NCBI GenBank assembly: GCA_028533045.1
Contig: JAQQAP010000005.1
Span: forward strand, 1-64,000
Direction: 5' to 3'
DNA: 64,000 nt
Source: Spirochaetales bacterium
Lineage (GTDB): Bacteria > Spirochaetota > Spirochaetia > DSM-2461
Positions 52,027-61,753 of this stretch are shown piece by piece (the stretch's first letter is position 1; each line of letters starts with the position of its first letter). The notes beneath the pieces are model-generated. The model had not been told where the DNA came from. It saw only the letters and a program-made list of their open reading frames with translations, and did no database searches. A program made the position numbers and the translations under genes.

Positions 52027-53604
52027 TTATCGATGCATAGTTTTTAAGGCTTTTAGGAGGACCGGCAGTCTTTTATCATAGGGGGTAACCCTATTTATTT
52101 TCTTTTTAATACCCAGGAGTTTATAAACCGCAATACGGGCGGCCCGTACGGAGTACTCCTCTGTAAAAACCATGTCTTTGGGAATCTCTACAAACTGGCT
52201 TATCATGGCAAAGTTTACCGAGCCTTTGGGAACGACCTGCGGGCGGTCTGTCATTTTGCGTGGCTGGAATTGGGCATCCACATAGGGCATGATACAGGGG
52301 ATTACATTTACCACATCATTCATGTAATCATCCAGCTTGTCTTCGAAGTGCAGGTGGTGGAGAAGTTCTGTGAGCAGTTCCTCTCCGTTACATTCCAACA
52401 TGGGTTTCTTTACATAATCCCCCGTTTTTTCCGGATAGAGACCGTAGCCCCAGAATATGGTTTGGTCTTTTTTCTGACCCTTAAAGTGAGGCTGTGCGGC
52501 TACAACGATAGACATGCGCCAGTTGGAGTCTTTGAAGGTCATCAAGGCGCCGCTTCCCGGCACATTGCCGCTGAATTCTTCTATTCTTTTAAGCAGGGCG
52601 TTCCCGTTGGAGGTTACCGTATAGGATTGCCAGAGAGTCTCTTTGGGCTTGGCAAAGAAAGGGTCCGGATTTCCCAGTCCCGGTTTTTTTCCGGCGATAT
52701 TTTTCCAGAGCACTCCCGAAACGGGATTCTCCGGTTTGTATTCTGCGGCGGTTTTGAGATCTCCCAGGGTAGCGCTGTCGGTCATACATCCGTTGGTCAT
52801 GATACAGAGGTCTCCCTCGTTCAGGTCGATTTTCCCCTCTCCCCGGGCATCCTTGTAAAACAAGCTTGTCACTCTGAGTTCATCGTCGGCAAAATCCAGG
52901 TCTGTAACGGTGCATTTAAGAGTAAAGTCGACTCCCTTTTTGTCCAGAAAGTCCTTGAGAGGAAGGATTACCGAATCGTATTGATCCAGAGGGGTTCGAG
53001 TTACCCCTTCGAGGGTTTCTATACGGGAGAATTCGAAAATCATTCTGTGCATGTATCGCTTGAACTCGAAAAGGCTGGACCAGGTCTGAAAGGCAAAGGT
53101 GGTCTGCCACATGTACCAGAAGGTAGTGGTGAAGAATTGGGGAGAGAAGTATTCTCCAATCGTCAGGTCATCCAGTTTTTTCTCGTTGGTAAACATCAAT
53201 TTCTGAAGATCTTTTCTGTCACGTCGGCTAAATCCCATGGATTTGACATTTTGAATGACCCCGTCCTTGTCAATCAGTCGGGCTTTGGCGCATGTGGGAT
53301 GGTCGTGGTCAAAGTCCAGGATCTCTTCTGTTATGGATTTTCCCGGGCTGTCCAGAGAGGGGATATCCTTGAAAAGCTCCCAAAAGTTTTCGTAGGTTTC
53401 TTCGTTGAGCATTCGTCCGCCCCGGCAGACAAATCCTCCCTCCGCCGTACCAATTCCGTCATTTGAGCCGCCGAGAATGTTCATACTTTCCAGAATATGA
53501 ATGTTTTTTCCTTCGTAATCTGCGTCTCGTAATAGGTAGGCCGCTCCGGCCATGGAAGCCAGACCGCCTCCGATGAAATATACCTGTCCTTGTTTTTTAC
53601 TCAT
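52027..53604 (-). CDS. ohyA: Oleate hydratase (MCRA family)
   Basis: The 525-residue FAD protein adds water across the cis-9 double bond of oleate to make 10-hydroxystearate. It begins with the dinucleotide fold YFIGGGLASMAGAAYLLRD. It carries the family block LGGSNDGIGTAEGGFVCRGGRM, then TCAKARLI and TWSSLFEFKRYMHRMIFEFSRIETLEGV. A longer frame from 53766 overlaps the TetR gene; the ATG at 53604 (MSKKQGQVYFIGGG) has GAGG seven bases upstream and is used. Slightly shorter than the typical 560-590 residues. Confidence 0.93.
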   Translation of the reverse strand: MSKKQGQVYFIGGGLASMAGAAYLLRDADYEGKNIHILESMNILGGSNDGIGTAEGGFVCRGGRMLNEETYENFWELFKDIPSLDSPGKSITEEILDFDHDHPTCAKARLIDKDGVIQNVKSMGFSRRDRKDLQKLMFTNEKKLDDLTIGEYFSPQFFTTTFWYMWQTTFAFQTWSSLFEFKRYMHRMIFEFSRIETLEGVTRTPLDQYDSVILPLKDFLDKKGVDFTLKCTVTDLDFADDELRVTSLFYKDARGEGKIDLNEGDLCIMTNGCMTDSATLGDLKTAAEYKPENPVSGVLWKNIAGKKPGLGNPDPFFAKPKETLWQSYTVTSNGNALLKRIEEFSGNVPGSGALMTFKDSNWRMSIVVAAQPHFKGQKKDQTIFWGYGLYPEKTGDYVKKPMLECNGEELLTELLHHLHFEDKLDDYMNDVVNVIPCIMPYVDAQFQPRKMTDRPQVVPKGSVNFAMISQFVEIPKDMVFTEEYSVRAARIAVYKLLGIKKKINRVTPYDKRLPVLLKALKTMHR

Positions 53605-53711
53605 CCTAATACCTCGCCTTAGAGTTTTTTTATAGCCTATATCCGGGAGGGTGCCGGGACAAGGACAGGGGAGGGAAAGTGTCGAAAAAACGGACACAGA
53701 GGGTGATTTGT

Positions 53712-54266
53712 CTAGGAGGACATTTTCTTTATGGCTCGGGAGAAGTCCCCATCCAGAAGACAGCAAAGATTTTCTATAAGATCATAACCGGATTCATTAG
53801 CACCCGACTCAAGCCAGCGAATGACAAGCCCCGTGAATCCGTCGCCATAAAATCGGGCTATGAAATCCTTCTTTTGACTTGAGAGAGGGCTGTTTTCGGA
53901 GCACTCTTCCACAACGGTGCGAAGACAGTCAAAAGCTATATTATTAAGAAACATTTCCGATTTAGCTTTTCCCAGGGAGCGATAGGTATTTAGGCAGAAG
54001 GGCTTGTTTTCTTCCATGTACTTGAATACCAGGGTTATTCCCTCTTTCCACCGGCTATAGCTGCGGTATTTTAGAAGAGGTTCGGTAATATCCTTGCGGT
54101 AGATCCATATGAGAAGGTCGTAAATATCCTGGAAATGATAGTAAAAGGTTTGTCTGTTAACACCACAGGTTTCGCTTAGTTCCTTAACGGTAATTTTATC
54201 CAGGGTTTGGCGTCTCATAAGGTCTTTTAGGGTTTGGGCAAGAGCCTTTTTTGTTAAATCGGACAT
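53712..54266 (-). CDS. TetR-family transcriptional regulator
   Basis: The 184-residue protein has the TetR helix-turn-helix (LDKITVKELSETCGVNRQTFYYHF, about 20-43) and an effector domain resembling the DhaS/TetR_C subgroup. It is on the same strand, 107 bases upstream of the oleate hydratase gene, and is a likely regulator of it, perhaps responding to a fatty acid. No separate promoter for the hydratase was identified. It is divergent from the zinc-ribbon gene at 54365. Confidence 0.88.
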   Translation of the reverse strand: MSDLTKKALAQTLKDLMRRQTLDKITVKELSETCGVNRQTFYYHFQDIYDLLIWIYRKDITEPLLKYRSYSRWKEGITLVFKYMEENKPFCLNTYRSLGKAKSEMFLNNIAFDCLRTVVEECSENSPLSSQKKDFIARFYGDGFTGLVIRWLESGANESGYDLIENLCCLLDGDFSRAIKKMSS

Positions 54267-54329
54267 GTGTAGTTCATTTTAACAGCAAAAGGTAAAAAGC
54301 ACATCCGTTTTTTTGACAAAACCACCGAC

Positions 54330-54358
54330 TTGCCAAGGGGATCAATTCCTATTAAAAT
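54330..54358 (+). promoter_or_regulatory. Promoter of the 54365 gene, leaderless architecture
   Basis: TTGCCA (54330-54335) and TAAAAT (54353-54358) are 17 bases apart. The -10 ends six bases before the ATG at 54365, so transcription should start at the A of the start codon. Confidence 0.6.
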
Positions 54359-54364
54359 GGCACC

Positions 54365-54661
54365 ATGTCCGTTTGTGTTAATTGCGGAGCTCCCGTTTCG
54401 GGGACCGTTTACAGAACAACTCTCTGTTCCCAGTGTGGCAAGGATCTTCACTCCTGCCTCTGCTGCCGCCATTATGACACAAGTAAACCCTACGACTGTT
54501 CCGAATCGATTCAGGAACCTATTAGCGAAAAGGGACGGGCCAACTTTTGTGACTTCTTTCAGATTAACCTGATTTCTCCCGAAAACTTTAAGGGTGGCAA
54601 ACCGGACTCTTCTCGATCGGATGCTGCCAAGGATGCTTTTGATGCCCTCTTTGGAGACTAG
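54365..54661 (+). CDS. Small zinc-ribbon-like protein
   Basis: The 98-residue protein has CVNCG (4-8), CSQCG (about 21-25), CLCCRHYD (about 31-38) and later single Cys residues in DCSESIQEP and ANFCDFF. This spacing recurs in a widely conserved small family of unknown function in which NCRFYD and RANFCDYF are typical. It probably binds one or two zinc ions. It heads a transcription unit with murI, rsgA and two small genes. Confidence 0.82.
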   Translation: MSVCVNCGAPVSGTVYRTTLCSQCGKDLHSCLCCRHYDTSKPYDCSESIQEPISEKGRANFCDFFQINLISPENFKGGKPDSSRSDAAKDAFDALFGD

Positions 54662-55472
54662 AAAGCGGCCGGTGGCCTTCCTCGATTCGGGGATTGGCGG
54701 GGTTCCTTACCTGGACAGACTGCGGGAGAAGCTCCCCCGGGAGAATTACCTTTATTTGGCGGATCATAAAAACTTTCCCTACGGGGAAAAGTCTGCCGAA
54801 GAAGTTACTGCCAGCGTCTTGGGCGCAGCCGACTCCCTTATGGCCCGGCACAATCCCAAAATGATTATTCTCGCCTGTAATACGGCTTCCGTCTCATCTC
54901 TGGCCGTTTTGCGCAGCCGGGTTTCCATTCCCGTTGTGGGGGTGGTTCCGGCGGTTAAGCCTGCGGCGGCCCGGTCCGGGGAGAGAACGATTGGGGTTAT
55001 GGCCACCGAACGGACCGTGAATGCTCCCTATCTGGACGGGCTTATCGAACAGTTCGCCGTTGGGTGCCGTGTGGTACGTGTAGCTGCGGGGGATATTGTT
55101 TCCTTTGTGGAAAACCGGCTTTTCCTGGCCGACCGGGAGGAGCAGGATCGTCTCATCGCTCCGGCTGTAGAGGAATTCCGCCGGGAGAAGGTGGATTCCA
55201 TTGTTTTGGGCTGTACTCACTTTACCTATTTGGATGATAATATTCGTGCCCTTTCCCGGGGCAATTTCATACCGGTCGACTCCCGGGAGGGGGTGGCCAA
55301 CCAGGCGATTCGCCTTCTGGAGCGGGATGATATGTTGTGCACAGAAGGGGAGGGCCGTTCTCTTTTTTATACGACCCGGGCACGGGAAGACGGCTACTAC
55401 CGCAAGGTGGCAGAACAGTATTCCCTCGACTTCCGGGGCGAAATATCCTCTGTTCAAGGAGGGGCCGCCTAA
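54642..55472 (+). CDS. murI: Glutamate racemase
   Basis: The 276-residue enzyme converts L-glutamate to D-glutamate for the peptidoglycan stem peptide. The DSGIGGVPYL opening, the first catalytic Cys in ACNTASVSSLAVLR and the second in VLGCTHFTYL are all present. The frame extends to 54594, but the ATG at 54642 has AAGGA eight bases upstream and gives a normal N-terminus. It overlaps the zinc-ribbon gene by 20 bases, and its stop overlaps the rsgA ATG. Confidence 0.95.
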   Translation: MPSLETRKRPVAFLDSGIGGVPYLDRLREKLPRENYLYLADHKNFPYGEKSAEEVTASVLGAADSLMARHNPKMIILACNTASVSSLAVLRSRVSIPVVGVVPAVKPAAARSGERTIGVMATERTVNAPYLDGLIEQFAVGCRVVRVAAGDIVSFVENRLFLADREEQDRLIAPAVEEFRREKVDSIVLGCTHFTYLDDNIRALSRGNFIPVDSREGVANQAIRLLERDDMLCTEGEGRSLFYTTRAREDGYYRKVAEQYSLDFRGEISSVQGGAA

Positions 55473-56392
55473 TGGAAGGAACGGTCTACACCGGAATCAA
55501 TAATATTTACACTGTGAAAGATAAGGTAAACGGGGAATTTTACCAGTGTCGCATCAAAGGCAAGGTTCTGCGGGATGACGAAGGGGAATTCATCCGTGAT
55601 GTTTATAATCCCCTGGCTCCCGGCGATACGGTCGTTTTTGAGGAAGATCCGGGCCATCCCGGGCAGGGCATGATTAGCCAGCGTCACGAACGGCGTAATC
55701 ACTTTTGCCGACTAAACCAGAAAAGGCGGTCCCCCCAGTTTATCGCCGCCAATATCGACCTGGTTCTCTGTTTTACCTCTGTAAAAAATCCCCCCTTTCG
55801 TCCCCGCTTCCTGGACCGGGTACTTGTGGCCGCCGAACTGGGCGGAGTAAAATCGGCCATTGTGGTGAACAAAACCGATTTGGGTATGGAAGAGGAGACT
55901 CTGGAGCGTCTGGACCACTACAAAAAGCTGGGTTATGACATCTTTCTTTGTTCCGCTGCGGAAGGAACAGGTTTGGAAGAGCTGAATCAGTTTATCGCAG
56001 ATTCCCGTGTGGCTGTTTTTGGTCAGTCCGGTGTGGGGAAGTCGACTTTGCTGAACGCCCTTGAGCCGGGCATCGGTCTAAAAACCTCGGAAATCTCCGA
56101 CAAGTACGACCGGGGACGGCATACGACCAACTACTCCCTTATGATTGACCGGGCATCGGGCGGGCAGATTATCGATACTCCCGGTATCCGTCAGCTTTTT
56201 CTCTGGGGAGTGGAAAAGGAAGAACTAAGTCACTACTTTCCGGAAATGGAAGAGTTCTGGCGGGATTGCCGCTTTAAAGGATGTTCCCACAGAAGCGAAC
56301 CGGGCTGCCGTGTCCGGGATGCCGTGGAAGAGGGCGTCATCCATCACGACCGTTACGAAAGTTACCTCCGTCTTTACGAGGATCTTCTATGA
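55472..56392 (+). CDS. rsgA: Ribosome small-subunit-dependent GTPase A
   Basis: The 306-residue circularly permuted GTPase matures the 30S subunit. It has an N-terminal OB-fold (about 1-75), then the permuted G motifs NKTDL (G4), GQSGVGKSTLLNAL (G1) and DTPGIRQLF (G3). The C-terminal zinc domain follows, with C-rich CRFKGCSHRSEPGC. The longer frame from 55337 lies inside murI; the ATG at 55472 follows AAGGAGGGG and shares the murI stop. Confidence 0.95.
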   Translation: MEGTVYTGINNIYTVKDKVNGEFYQCRIKGKVLRDDEGEFIRDVYNPLAPGDTVVFEEDPGHPGQGMISQRHERRNHFCRLNQKRRSPQFIAANIDLVLCFTSVKNPPFRPRFLDRVLVAAELGGVKSAIVVNKTDLGMEEETLERLDHYKKLGYDIFLCSAAEGTGLEELNQFIADSRVAVFGQSGVGKSTLLNALEPGIGLKTSEISDKYDRGRHTTNYSLMIDRASGGQIIDTPGIRQLFLWGVEKEELSHYFPEMEEFWRDCRFKGCSHRSEPGCRVRDAVEEGVIHHDRYESYLRLYEDLL

Positions 56393-56952
56393 AACGGCTG
56401 GTTTTCCTGTGGCCTTTGGCGGGGTTATTCTTTTCCTGTCTCTCTCTCTCGGGAAACCTCTATGTCTACTCCTCCAATAGCTATCTCCTCACCCTGGAAT
56501 ACTCTTTGCGCAAGGAATTTATCGGTCTTGAGTATGTGGCCGATCAAAGTTCGGCCATGGTTTTGCCCCGCAATGAAGAGGAGTGGCTCGCCTTTGCCGC
56601 CACCCATGGGGGCGTGACTTTTCAGAGCGAGGGATTTGAGCTGATTGAGGGAGAGGAGCGACGGGTTATTCGGGCTCGAATCAGTTTTAACGATCCGGTC
56701 GTATTGGAAGATCTCCTCTCTTGTAAAGTGGCTTTTGAGGGGAATAATCCCTACAAGATGACCTTGACCTATGAGAGAGGGGAAGAGCCTTCGGAAACCG
56801 GGGTGAGTTATATCAACGGTTTTTGTGCGGGAGAGACTGTCAGTTTGACTATTTACGGGCCGGGAAACGCATCACAAAGTGATTCCTGGTCACTCCGGGA
56901 GCTTCTTTTGGAAACGGAAGCTCCTTCAATATCTATAGAATGGGAGGAGTAG
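56389..56952 (+). CDS. Lipoprotein of unknown function
   Basis: The 187-residue protein has a signal with lipobox LFFSC (Cys about 17) and a mature part with repeated short strands; no domain recognised. It contains two Cys in the body (LLSCKVAF and GFCAGE) that might pair. The ATG overlaps the rsgA stop (ATGA), and the next gene follows immediately, so it belongs to the same transcript. Confidence 0.78.
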   Translation: MKRLVFLWPLAGLFFSCLSLSGNLYVYSSNSYLLTLEYSLRKEFIGLEYVADQSSAMVLPRNEEEWLAFAATHGGVTFQSEGFELIEGEERRVIRARISFNDPVVLEDLLSCKVAFEGNNPYKMTLTYERGEEPSETGVSYINGFCAGETVSLTIYGPGNASQSDSWSLRELLLETEAPSISIEWEE

Positions 56953-56953
56953 G

Positions 56954-57355
56954 GTGGTACAGCATCCTAAGTCCAAAGAGTGGGACGATAATTTAAGAAA
57001 AATGTTTGACCGGATAGATGATTATCTGGAGGACAAATACGGGGGACTTTATCCTTTGCACCCCAACCGAATGAAGCGCGGCACTACGTCAAATAAATCC
57101 ATGGACGGCCTTTTTAATGTGGGGGCCTCCTACTCCAGCGGGTTCGGTTCCAAGTACGGGAAAGGGTATGTAATTGAAATCTATCTTTCTACTTTGGCGG
57201 GGGTCGATCCGGAGGTGAGACTTCAGATAGAAGGAGAGGTGGAAGGTATGGTGGAAAAGTTCCTTCCCGAGTACTTTCCCGGTCGTAATCTGGATTGTGA
57301 AAAGGACGGTCATGTTTTGAAAATCTTTGGAGACCTCTCTCTTGGGGCCTTGTAA
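56954..57355 (+). CDS. Small conserved cytoplasmic protein of unknown function
   Basis: The 133-residue protein begins at a GTG with GGAGGA five bases upstream. It has no signal peptide. Features are HPNRMKRGTTSNKSMDGLF, a Gly/Ser/Tyr-rich stretch (VGASYSSGFGSKYGKGY), then an acidic helix and a strand-helix end (DGHVLKIFGDLSLG). I know of related proteins in spirochetes without a function. It is the last gene of the murI-rsgA unit. Confidence 0.75.
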   Translation: MVQHPKSKEWDDNLRKMFDRIDDYLEDKYGGLYPLHPNRMKRGTTSNKSMDGLFNVGASYSSGFGSKYGKGYVIEIYLSTLAGVDPEVRLQIEGEVEGMVEKFLPEYFPGRNLDCEKDGHVLKIFGDLSLGAL

Positions 57356-57431
57356 GGACATGATTGGACAATGAAAGACAAATTTTAGGTAAACATTAGG
57401 TAAAAAATCGATAAAAAATAAAATAATGTGT

Positions 57432-57460
57432 TTGAAAGTGTGTTTTATATTGATTATGAT
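57432..57460 (+). promoter_or_regulatory. Promoter of the V-ATPase operon
   Basis: TTGAAA (57432-57437) and TATGAT (57455-57460) are 17 bases apart. This gives an AT-rich leader of about 77 bases ending in AAAGGAAAGAGG before the atpE ATG. Confidence 0.5.
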
Positions 57461-57543
57461 GGTATGGAATACAAATTTATTTATGGCTATTTCTCTGTTA
57501 TGGAGTATTAAAACTTAAGTTTATAAAAGGAAAGAGGTTTGCA

Positions 57544-58140
57544 ATGGACGCTCAATTGAAAGAATTAATCGAGAAGATCAAATCGGACGGTGTAAAATCG
57601 GCCGGCGAAGAAGCGGCAAAAATCATCGCCGACGCGGAACAGAAAGCCGCCAATATTGTCGCCGAAGCTGAACGTAAGGCCGAGGATCTTAAGAACACTG
57701 CCGCCGCCGACGCGGCCCGTTCCGAAGCGAGCGGAAAGGACGCCCTTAAGCAGGCGGGCCGGAATCTGCTCATTGATCTGAGAAAAGAGGTGGAAAACCT
57801 TTTTGGATCAATTCTGGAAAATGATGTCCGAGGCGCTCTGTCCGCCGACGTCCTTGAAAAATCCATCGTTACCGTTATGGGCAAATGGGCCGATCAGTCC
57901 GCCGGCGAGCTGGAACTGCTTCTTCCCGCCAAGGATCTGGGTGATCTGGAAAAGGGGCTCAAGTCAAAACTGGCGGACCAGCTTAAAGCGGGTATGGAAA
58001 TCAAGCCTTTTAAAGATCTGGAAGCCGGTTTCCGTATCTCCACCAAAGACGGAAGCGCTTTTTACGATTTTTCCGACGAGGAATTAACAGCCCTCTACTC
58101 CCGGTATCTTAGCCCTTCCCTTTTTGAAGCGGTAAAGTAA
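57544..58140 (+). CDS. atpE: V-type ATP synthase subunit E
   Basis: The 198-residue subunit forms the peripheral stalk that holds the catalytic head still. The N-terminal half is an alanine-, lysine- and glutamate-rich helix (about 10-90), which pairs with subunit G-like partners in the family. The C-terminal domain is globular. AAAGGAAAGAGG precedes the ATG. It is the first of six V-ATPase genes, with subunit I incomplete here. Confidence 0.9.
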   Translation: MDAQLKELIEKIKSDGVKSAGEEAAKIIADAEQKAANIVAEAERKAEDLKNTAAADAARSEASGKDALKQAGRNLLIDLRKEVENLFGSILENDVRGALSADVLEKSIVTVMGKWADQSAGELELLLPAKDLGDLEKGLKSKLADQLKAGMEIKPFKDLEAGFRISTKDGSAFYDFSDEELTALYSRYLSPSLFEAVK

Positions 58141-58150
58141 GGAGTTAAAC

Positions 58151-58717
58151 GTGGGAAAAGCCTATTATTATACATCGGCGACACTCCCCATGCTCTTTTA
58201 CGATAACGCTTTGCCCGTTAAGCGGGAAGATTTCCTGGAAATCTGTTCCCGTACTTTAAAGGAAAGCGATTTTCAGGCTGTGGAAGCCTGTACAATTACC
58301 GTTGACGAGGAAGCGGAACTTTCCGGTTTTGCCGGACGTTACCGCGCATGGGAGATTGCCCTGAGAAATGCTCTTGTAAAAGTAAGAGCGAAAGAGCAGG
58401 GTCTGGATGAGAGAGAATTCCAGAGAGACGGCGGGGACGGTTTTGGTGTGGACGATATTGCCTCTTCCGCCATCAAGATCGATTCCCCCCTGGAGGCGGA
58501 GCACTTTCTGAACAAAGCCCGCTGGAGTTATGTCGATGAAATGGTCTCCGGCCATATTATGGACCTGGAATTCCTCCAGGGCTACTATCTGCAGCTGCAG
58601 ATTATGGAAAGGAAAGAGTCCTTTCAGGAAGAACAGGGTTTCCAGAATTACCGGAAACTCTATGAGGAAATACTGAGCGTTCGGAATGAGAGCGCTGATA
58701 ACGAGGTGACCGAATGA
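58151..58717 (+). CDS. DUF2764 protein of the V-ATPase operon
   Basis: The 188-residue protein begins MGKAYYYTSATLPMLFYD, the DUF2764 opening, and continues with all-helical sequence. It occupies the slot where a subunit C/d homologue is found in other A/V-ATPase operons. In spirochete operons this protein is always in that position, so it may serve as the central-stalk to membrane-ring connector, but this has to be regarded as inference. It overlaps atpA by four bases. Confidence 0.85.
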   Translation: MGKAYYYTSATLPMLFYDNALPVKREDFLEICSRTLKESDFQAVEACTITVDEEAELSGFAGRYRAWEIALRNALVKVRAKEQGLDEREFQRDGGDGFGVDDIASSAIKIDSPLEAEHFLNKARWSYVDEMVSGHIMDLEFLQGYYLQLQIMERKESFQEEQGFQNYRKLYEEILSVRNESADNEVTE

Positions 58718-60438
58718 ATCAAGGAAAAGTTGTAGGTATAAACGGAAACATGGTTACCGTTGCTCTCGAGGGCAAGGTAATCATGAATGAAGTGGGCTAC
58801 ATCATCACCGACGAAGGAAAACGGCTTAAGTCCGAGGTAATCCGGGTCATGGGTGATGAGGCTCAGCTTCAGGTATTTGAAATAACCAAGGGTATCTCCG
58901 TAGGGGATGCTTGTGAATTCTCCGGAGAGCTTCTGGCAGTAGAGCTGGGCCCCGGTCTTCTGGGACAGGTTTACGACGGTCTCCAGAACCCCCTTCCCGA
59001 GCTGGCCGAAGAGGCTGGTTACTTCCTGGAAAGGGGTATTTATATTGATCCCCTCCCCAAGGACAGACGATGGGATTTTACTCCCGTTGCCAAGGAGGGA
59101 GACAAGGTAGAGAAGGCTGACTTAATCGGTACCGTACCGGAAGGTCCCTTTAAGCACTCCGTTATGGTCCCCTTTAATATGCTCGACAGCTACACAGTCA
59201 AGAGCGTTAAGCCTGCCGGTAGCTATCTTATTACCGACCCCATCGCGGTCATCACCGACAGCAAGGGTAACGATTTTGATCTGACCATGTCCTTCAACTG
59301 GCCCGTTAAGAGAGCCATTGACTGTTACCAGGAAAGACTCAAACCCACCGAGCCCATGCTTACCAAGACCCGTATCATCGATACCTTTCTTCCCGTAGCC
59401 AAGGGGGGAACCTTCTGTATTCCCGGTCCCTTTGGAGCCGGTAAGACCGTACTGCAGCAGACAACCAGTAAGTACGCCGAAGTAGACGTGGTAATCGTGG
59501 CCGCCTGTGGTGAGCGAGCCGGTGAGGTTGTGGAAACTCTTAAGGAGTTCCCCGAACTGACCGACCCCAAAACAGGTAAATCTCTCATGGAGAGAACCAT
59601 TATTATCTGTAACACTTCATCCATGCCCGTAGCTTCCCGAGAAGCTTCGGTATACACCGCCGTAACCTTGGCCGAGTACTACAGACAGATGGGACTGGAC
59701 GTTCTTCTTCTGGCTGACTCTACCAGCCGATGGGCCCAGGCCATGCGTGAAATGTCCGGTCGTCTGGAAGAGATCCCCGGTGAAGAAGCCTTCCCGGCTT
59801 ACCTGGAATCTTCCATTGCCGGTTTTTATGAAAGAGCCGGTATCGTATCCCTTAAGGACGGCAATACCGGTTCCGTAACGATCGGGGGAACCGTTTCTCC
59901 CGCCGGTGGTAACTTCGAAGAGCCCGTAACGCAGGCGACCCTTAAGGTAGTTGGCGCCTTCCTGGGACTTTCCCGAGAACGTTCCGATGCCCGTAAGTAC
60001 CCCGCTATTCAGCCGGTGGATTCCTGGTCCAAGTACAAGGGTATCCTCGATGAAGACAAGACTGTAGAAGCTTACAACCTTCTCAAGAGAGGTTATGAAG
60101 TAGAAGCGATGATGAAGGTTGTTGGTGAAGAAGGTACTTCCCTTGATGACTACATGATCTACCTGGAAGGGGACTTCCTCGATGCGGTTTATTTCCAGCA
60201 GAACTCCTTTGACGCGGTGGACGCCGCCGTTTCTCCGGAAAGACAGGAACATACCTTCAACAAGATTTACGACCTGCTTAAGTCGGAATTGACCCTAACC
60301 GAGAAGGGCGCTGCCCGAACCTGGTTCAACCAGCTCAGACAGAAATTCCTTGACTGGAACAGTACCGAATGGGAAACAGAAGCTTGTAAGAAGCTGGAAG
60401 CCGATATCGACGCCCAAATTGCCGGGATAAAGGCTTAA
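58714..60438 (+). CDS. atpA: V-type ATP synthase catalytic subunit A
   Basis: The 574-residue catalytic subunit has the N-terminal beta barrel (about 5-65), the non-homologous insert (about 110-180) and the P-loop [12 protein letters not shown] (about 231-242). [18 protein letters not shown] is the Walker B and catalytic region, ahead of a helical C-terminal domain. It hydrolyses or makes ATP coupled to proton or sodium transfer. The start overlaps the DUF2764 gene (ATGA). Confidence 0.97.
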   Translation: MNQGKVVGINGNMVTVALEGKVIMNEVGYIITDEGKRLKSEVIRVMGDEAQLQVFEITKGISVGDACEFSGELLAVELGPGLLGQVYDGLQNPLPELAEEAGYFLERGIYIDPLPKDRRWDFTPVAKEGDKVEKADLIGTVPEGPFKHSVMVPFNMLDSYTVKSVKPAGSYLITDPIAVITDSKGNDFDLTMSFNWPVKRAIDCYQERLKPTEPMLTKTRIIDTFLPVAKGGTFCIPGPFGAGKTVLQQTTSKYAEVDVVIVAACGERAGEVVETLKEFPELTDPKTGKSLMERTIIICNTSSMPVASREASVYTAVTLAEYYRQMGLDVLLLADSTSRWAQAMREMSGRLEEIPGEEAFPAYLESSIAGFYERAGIVSLKDGNTGSVTIGGTVSPAGGNFEEPVTQATLKVVGAFLGLSRERSDARKYPAIQPVDSWSKYKGILDEDKTVEAYNLLKRGYEVEAMMKVVGEEGTSLDDYMIYLEGDFLDAVYFQQNSFDAVDAAVSPERQEHTFNKIYDLLKSELTLTEKGAARTWFNQLRQKFLDWNSTEWETEACKKLEADIDAQIAGIKA

Positions 60439-60451
60439 GGAAGGGAGAACG

Positions 60452-61750
60452 ATGAGAAAAGTATACAGTAAAATAGAAACGATTGCGGGAAACGTAATTT
60501 CCGTTAAGGCCGACGGGGTTTCCTACGGAGAGCTGGCAGAAGTAACCACCTCCTACGGAAAGTCTCTGGCCGAAGTTATCAAGCTGGACCACGACATGGT
60601 TTCCCTCCAGGTTTTTGCCGGGGGCCGGGGTATTTCCACCGGTGACGAAATCCGCTTCCTGGGCCACCCCATGAAGGTTTCCTTCTCGGAAAACCTGACC
60701 GGCCGTATCTTTAACGGTTCCGGAGAACCCCGGGATAAGGGACCTTCCCTAACGGAGAACATGATTACCATCGGTGGTCCTTCCTTTAACCCGGCCAAGA
60801 GAATTATCCCCCGGAACATGATCCGGACCGGTATTCCCATGATTGACCTTTTTAACACCCTCGTTGAGTCCCAGAAGCTTCCTATCTTCTCCGTTTCCGG
60901 GGAACCCTACAATGAGCTTCTGGCCCGAATCGCCATGCAGGCCGAGGTTGACCTGATTATCCTGGGTGGTATGAGTCTTAAGTACGACGACTACCTTTTC
61001 TTTAAGGAAACCCTGGAAGAGGGGGGCGCTCTGAGCCGAACCATCATGTTCGTTCACACCGCTTCCGACCCTGTTGTAGAGTGTCTCCAGGTACCGGATA
61101 TCTCCCTGGCCGTGGCGGAAAAATTCGCCCTGCAGGGTAAAAAAGTACTCGTGCTCCTCACGGACATGACCAACTTTGCCGACGCCATGAAAGAGATCGC
61201 CATTACACAGGAACAGGTACCTTCTAACCGAGGTTATCCGGGAGACCTTTACTCCCAGCTCGCTTCCCGTTACGAAAAGGCGGTGGATATCGAAGGTTCC
61301 GGTTCCATTACCGTACTGGGTGTAACCACCATGCCCGGTGATGACGTAACCCACCCCGTACCGGACAACACCGGGTACATCACCGAAGGTCAGTACTACC
61401 TAAAGAACGGTCGTATCGAGCCCTTTGGTTCCCTGTCCCGACTTAAGCAGCAGGTTAACGATAAGACCCGTGAAGACCACCGGGCTCTTATGGACGGTAT
61501 GATCAAGCTTTACGCCGCCTACAAAGACTCTCTGGAGAAACAGTCCATGGGTTTCCAGATGTCCGCCTGGGATGACAAGCTGCTTAAATACGGTGAAGCC
61601 TTTGAGGCTGTTATGATGGACCTGACCGTAAACATTCCCCTGGAGAAAGCTCTGGACGAGGGATGGAGAATCCTGGCTGATTGTTTTGAACCGGCCGAAA
61701 CGGGTATGAAAACGGCTCTGATCGAGAAGTTCTGGCCCAAGAAGGGGTAA
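60452..61750 (+). CDS. atpB: V-type ATP synthase subunit B
   Basis: The 432-residue non-catalytic subunit alternates with A in the head. It lacks a P-loop, as expected. It has the conserved [21 protein letters not shown] and [38 protein letters not shown] lies upstream, and the gene follows atpA by 13 bases. Confidence 0.97.
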   Translation: MRKVYSKIETIAGNVISVKADGVSYGELAEVTTSYGKSLAEVIKLDHDMVSLQVFAGGRGISTGDEIRFLGHPMKVSFSENLTGRIFNGSGEPRDKGPSLTENMITIGGPSFNPAKRIIPRNMIRTGIPMIDLFNTLVESQKLPIFSVSGEPYNELLARIAMQAEVDLIILGGMSLKYDDYLFFKETLEEGGALSRTIMFVHTASDPVVECLQVPDISLAVAEKFALQGKKVLVLLTDMTNFADAMKEIAITQEQVPSNRGYPGDLYSQLASRYEKAVDIEGSGSITVLGVTTMPGDDVTHPVPDNTGYITEGQYYLKNGRIEPFGSLSRLKQQVNDKTREDHRALMDGMIKLYAAYKDSLEKQSMGFQMSAWDDKLLKYGEAFEAVMMDLTVNIPLEKALDEGWRILADCFEPAETGMKTALIEKFWPKKG

Positions 61751-61753
61751 GCC

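Noticed and set aside
53605..53766. Oleate hydratase start at 53766
   Set aside because: The extra 54 residues overlap the TetR gene, are low-complexity and precede the conserved FAD fold; 53604 has a GAGG site.
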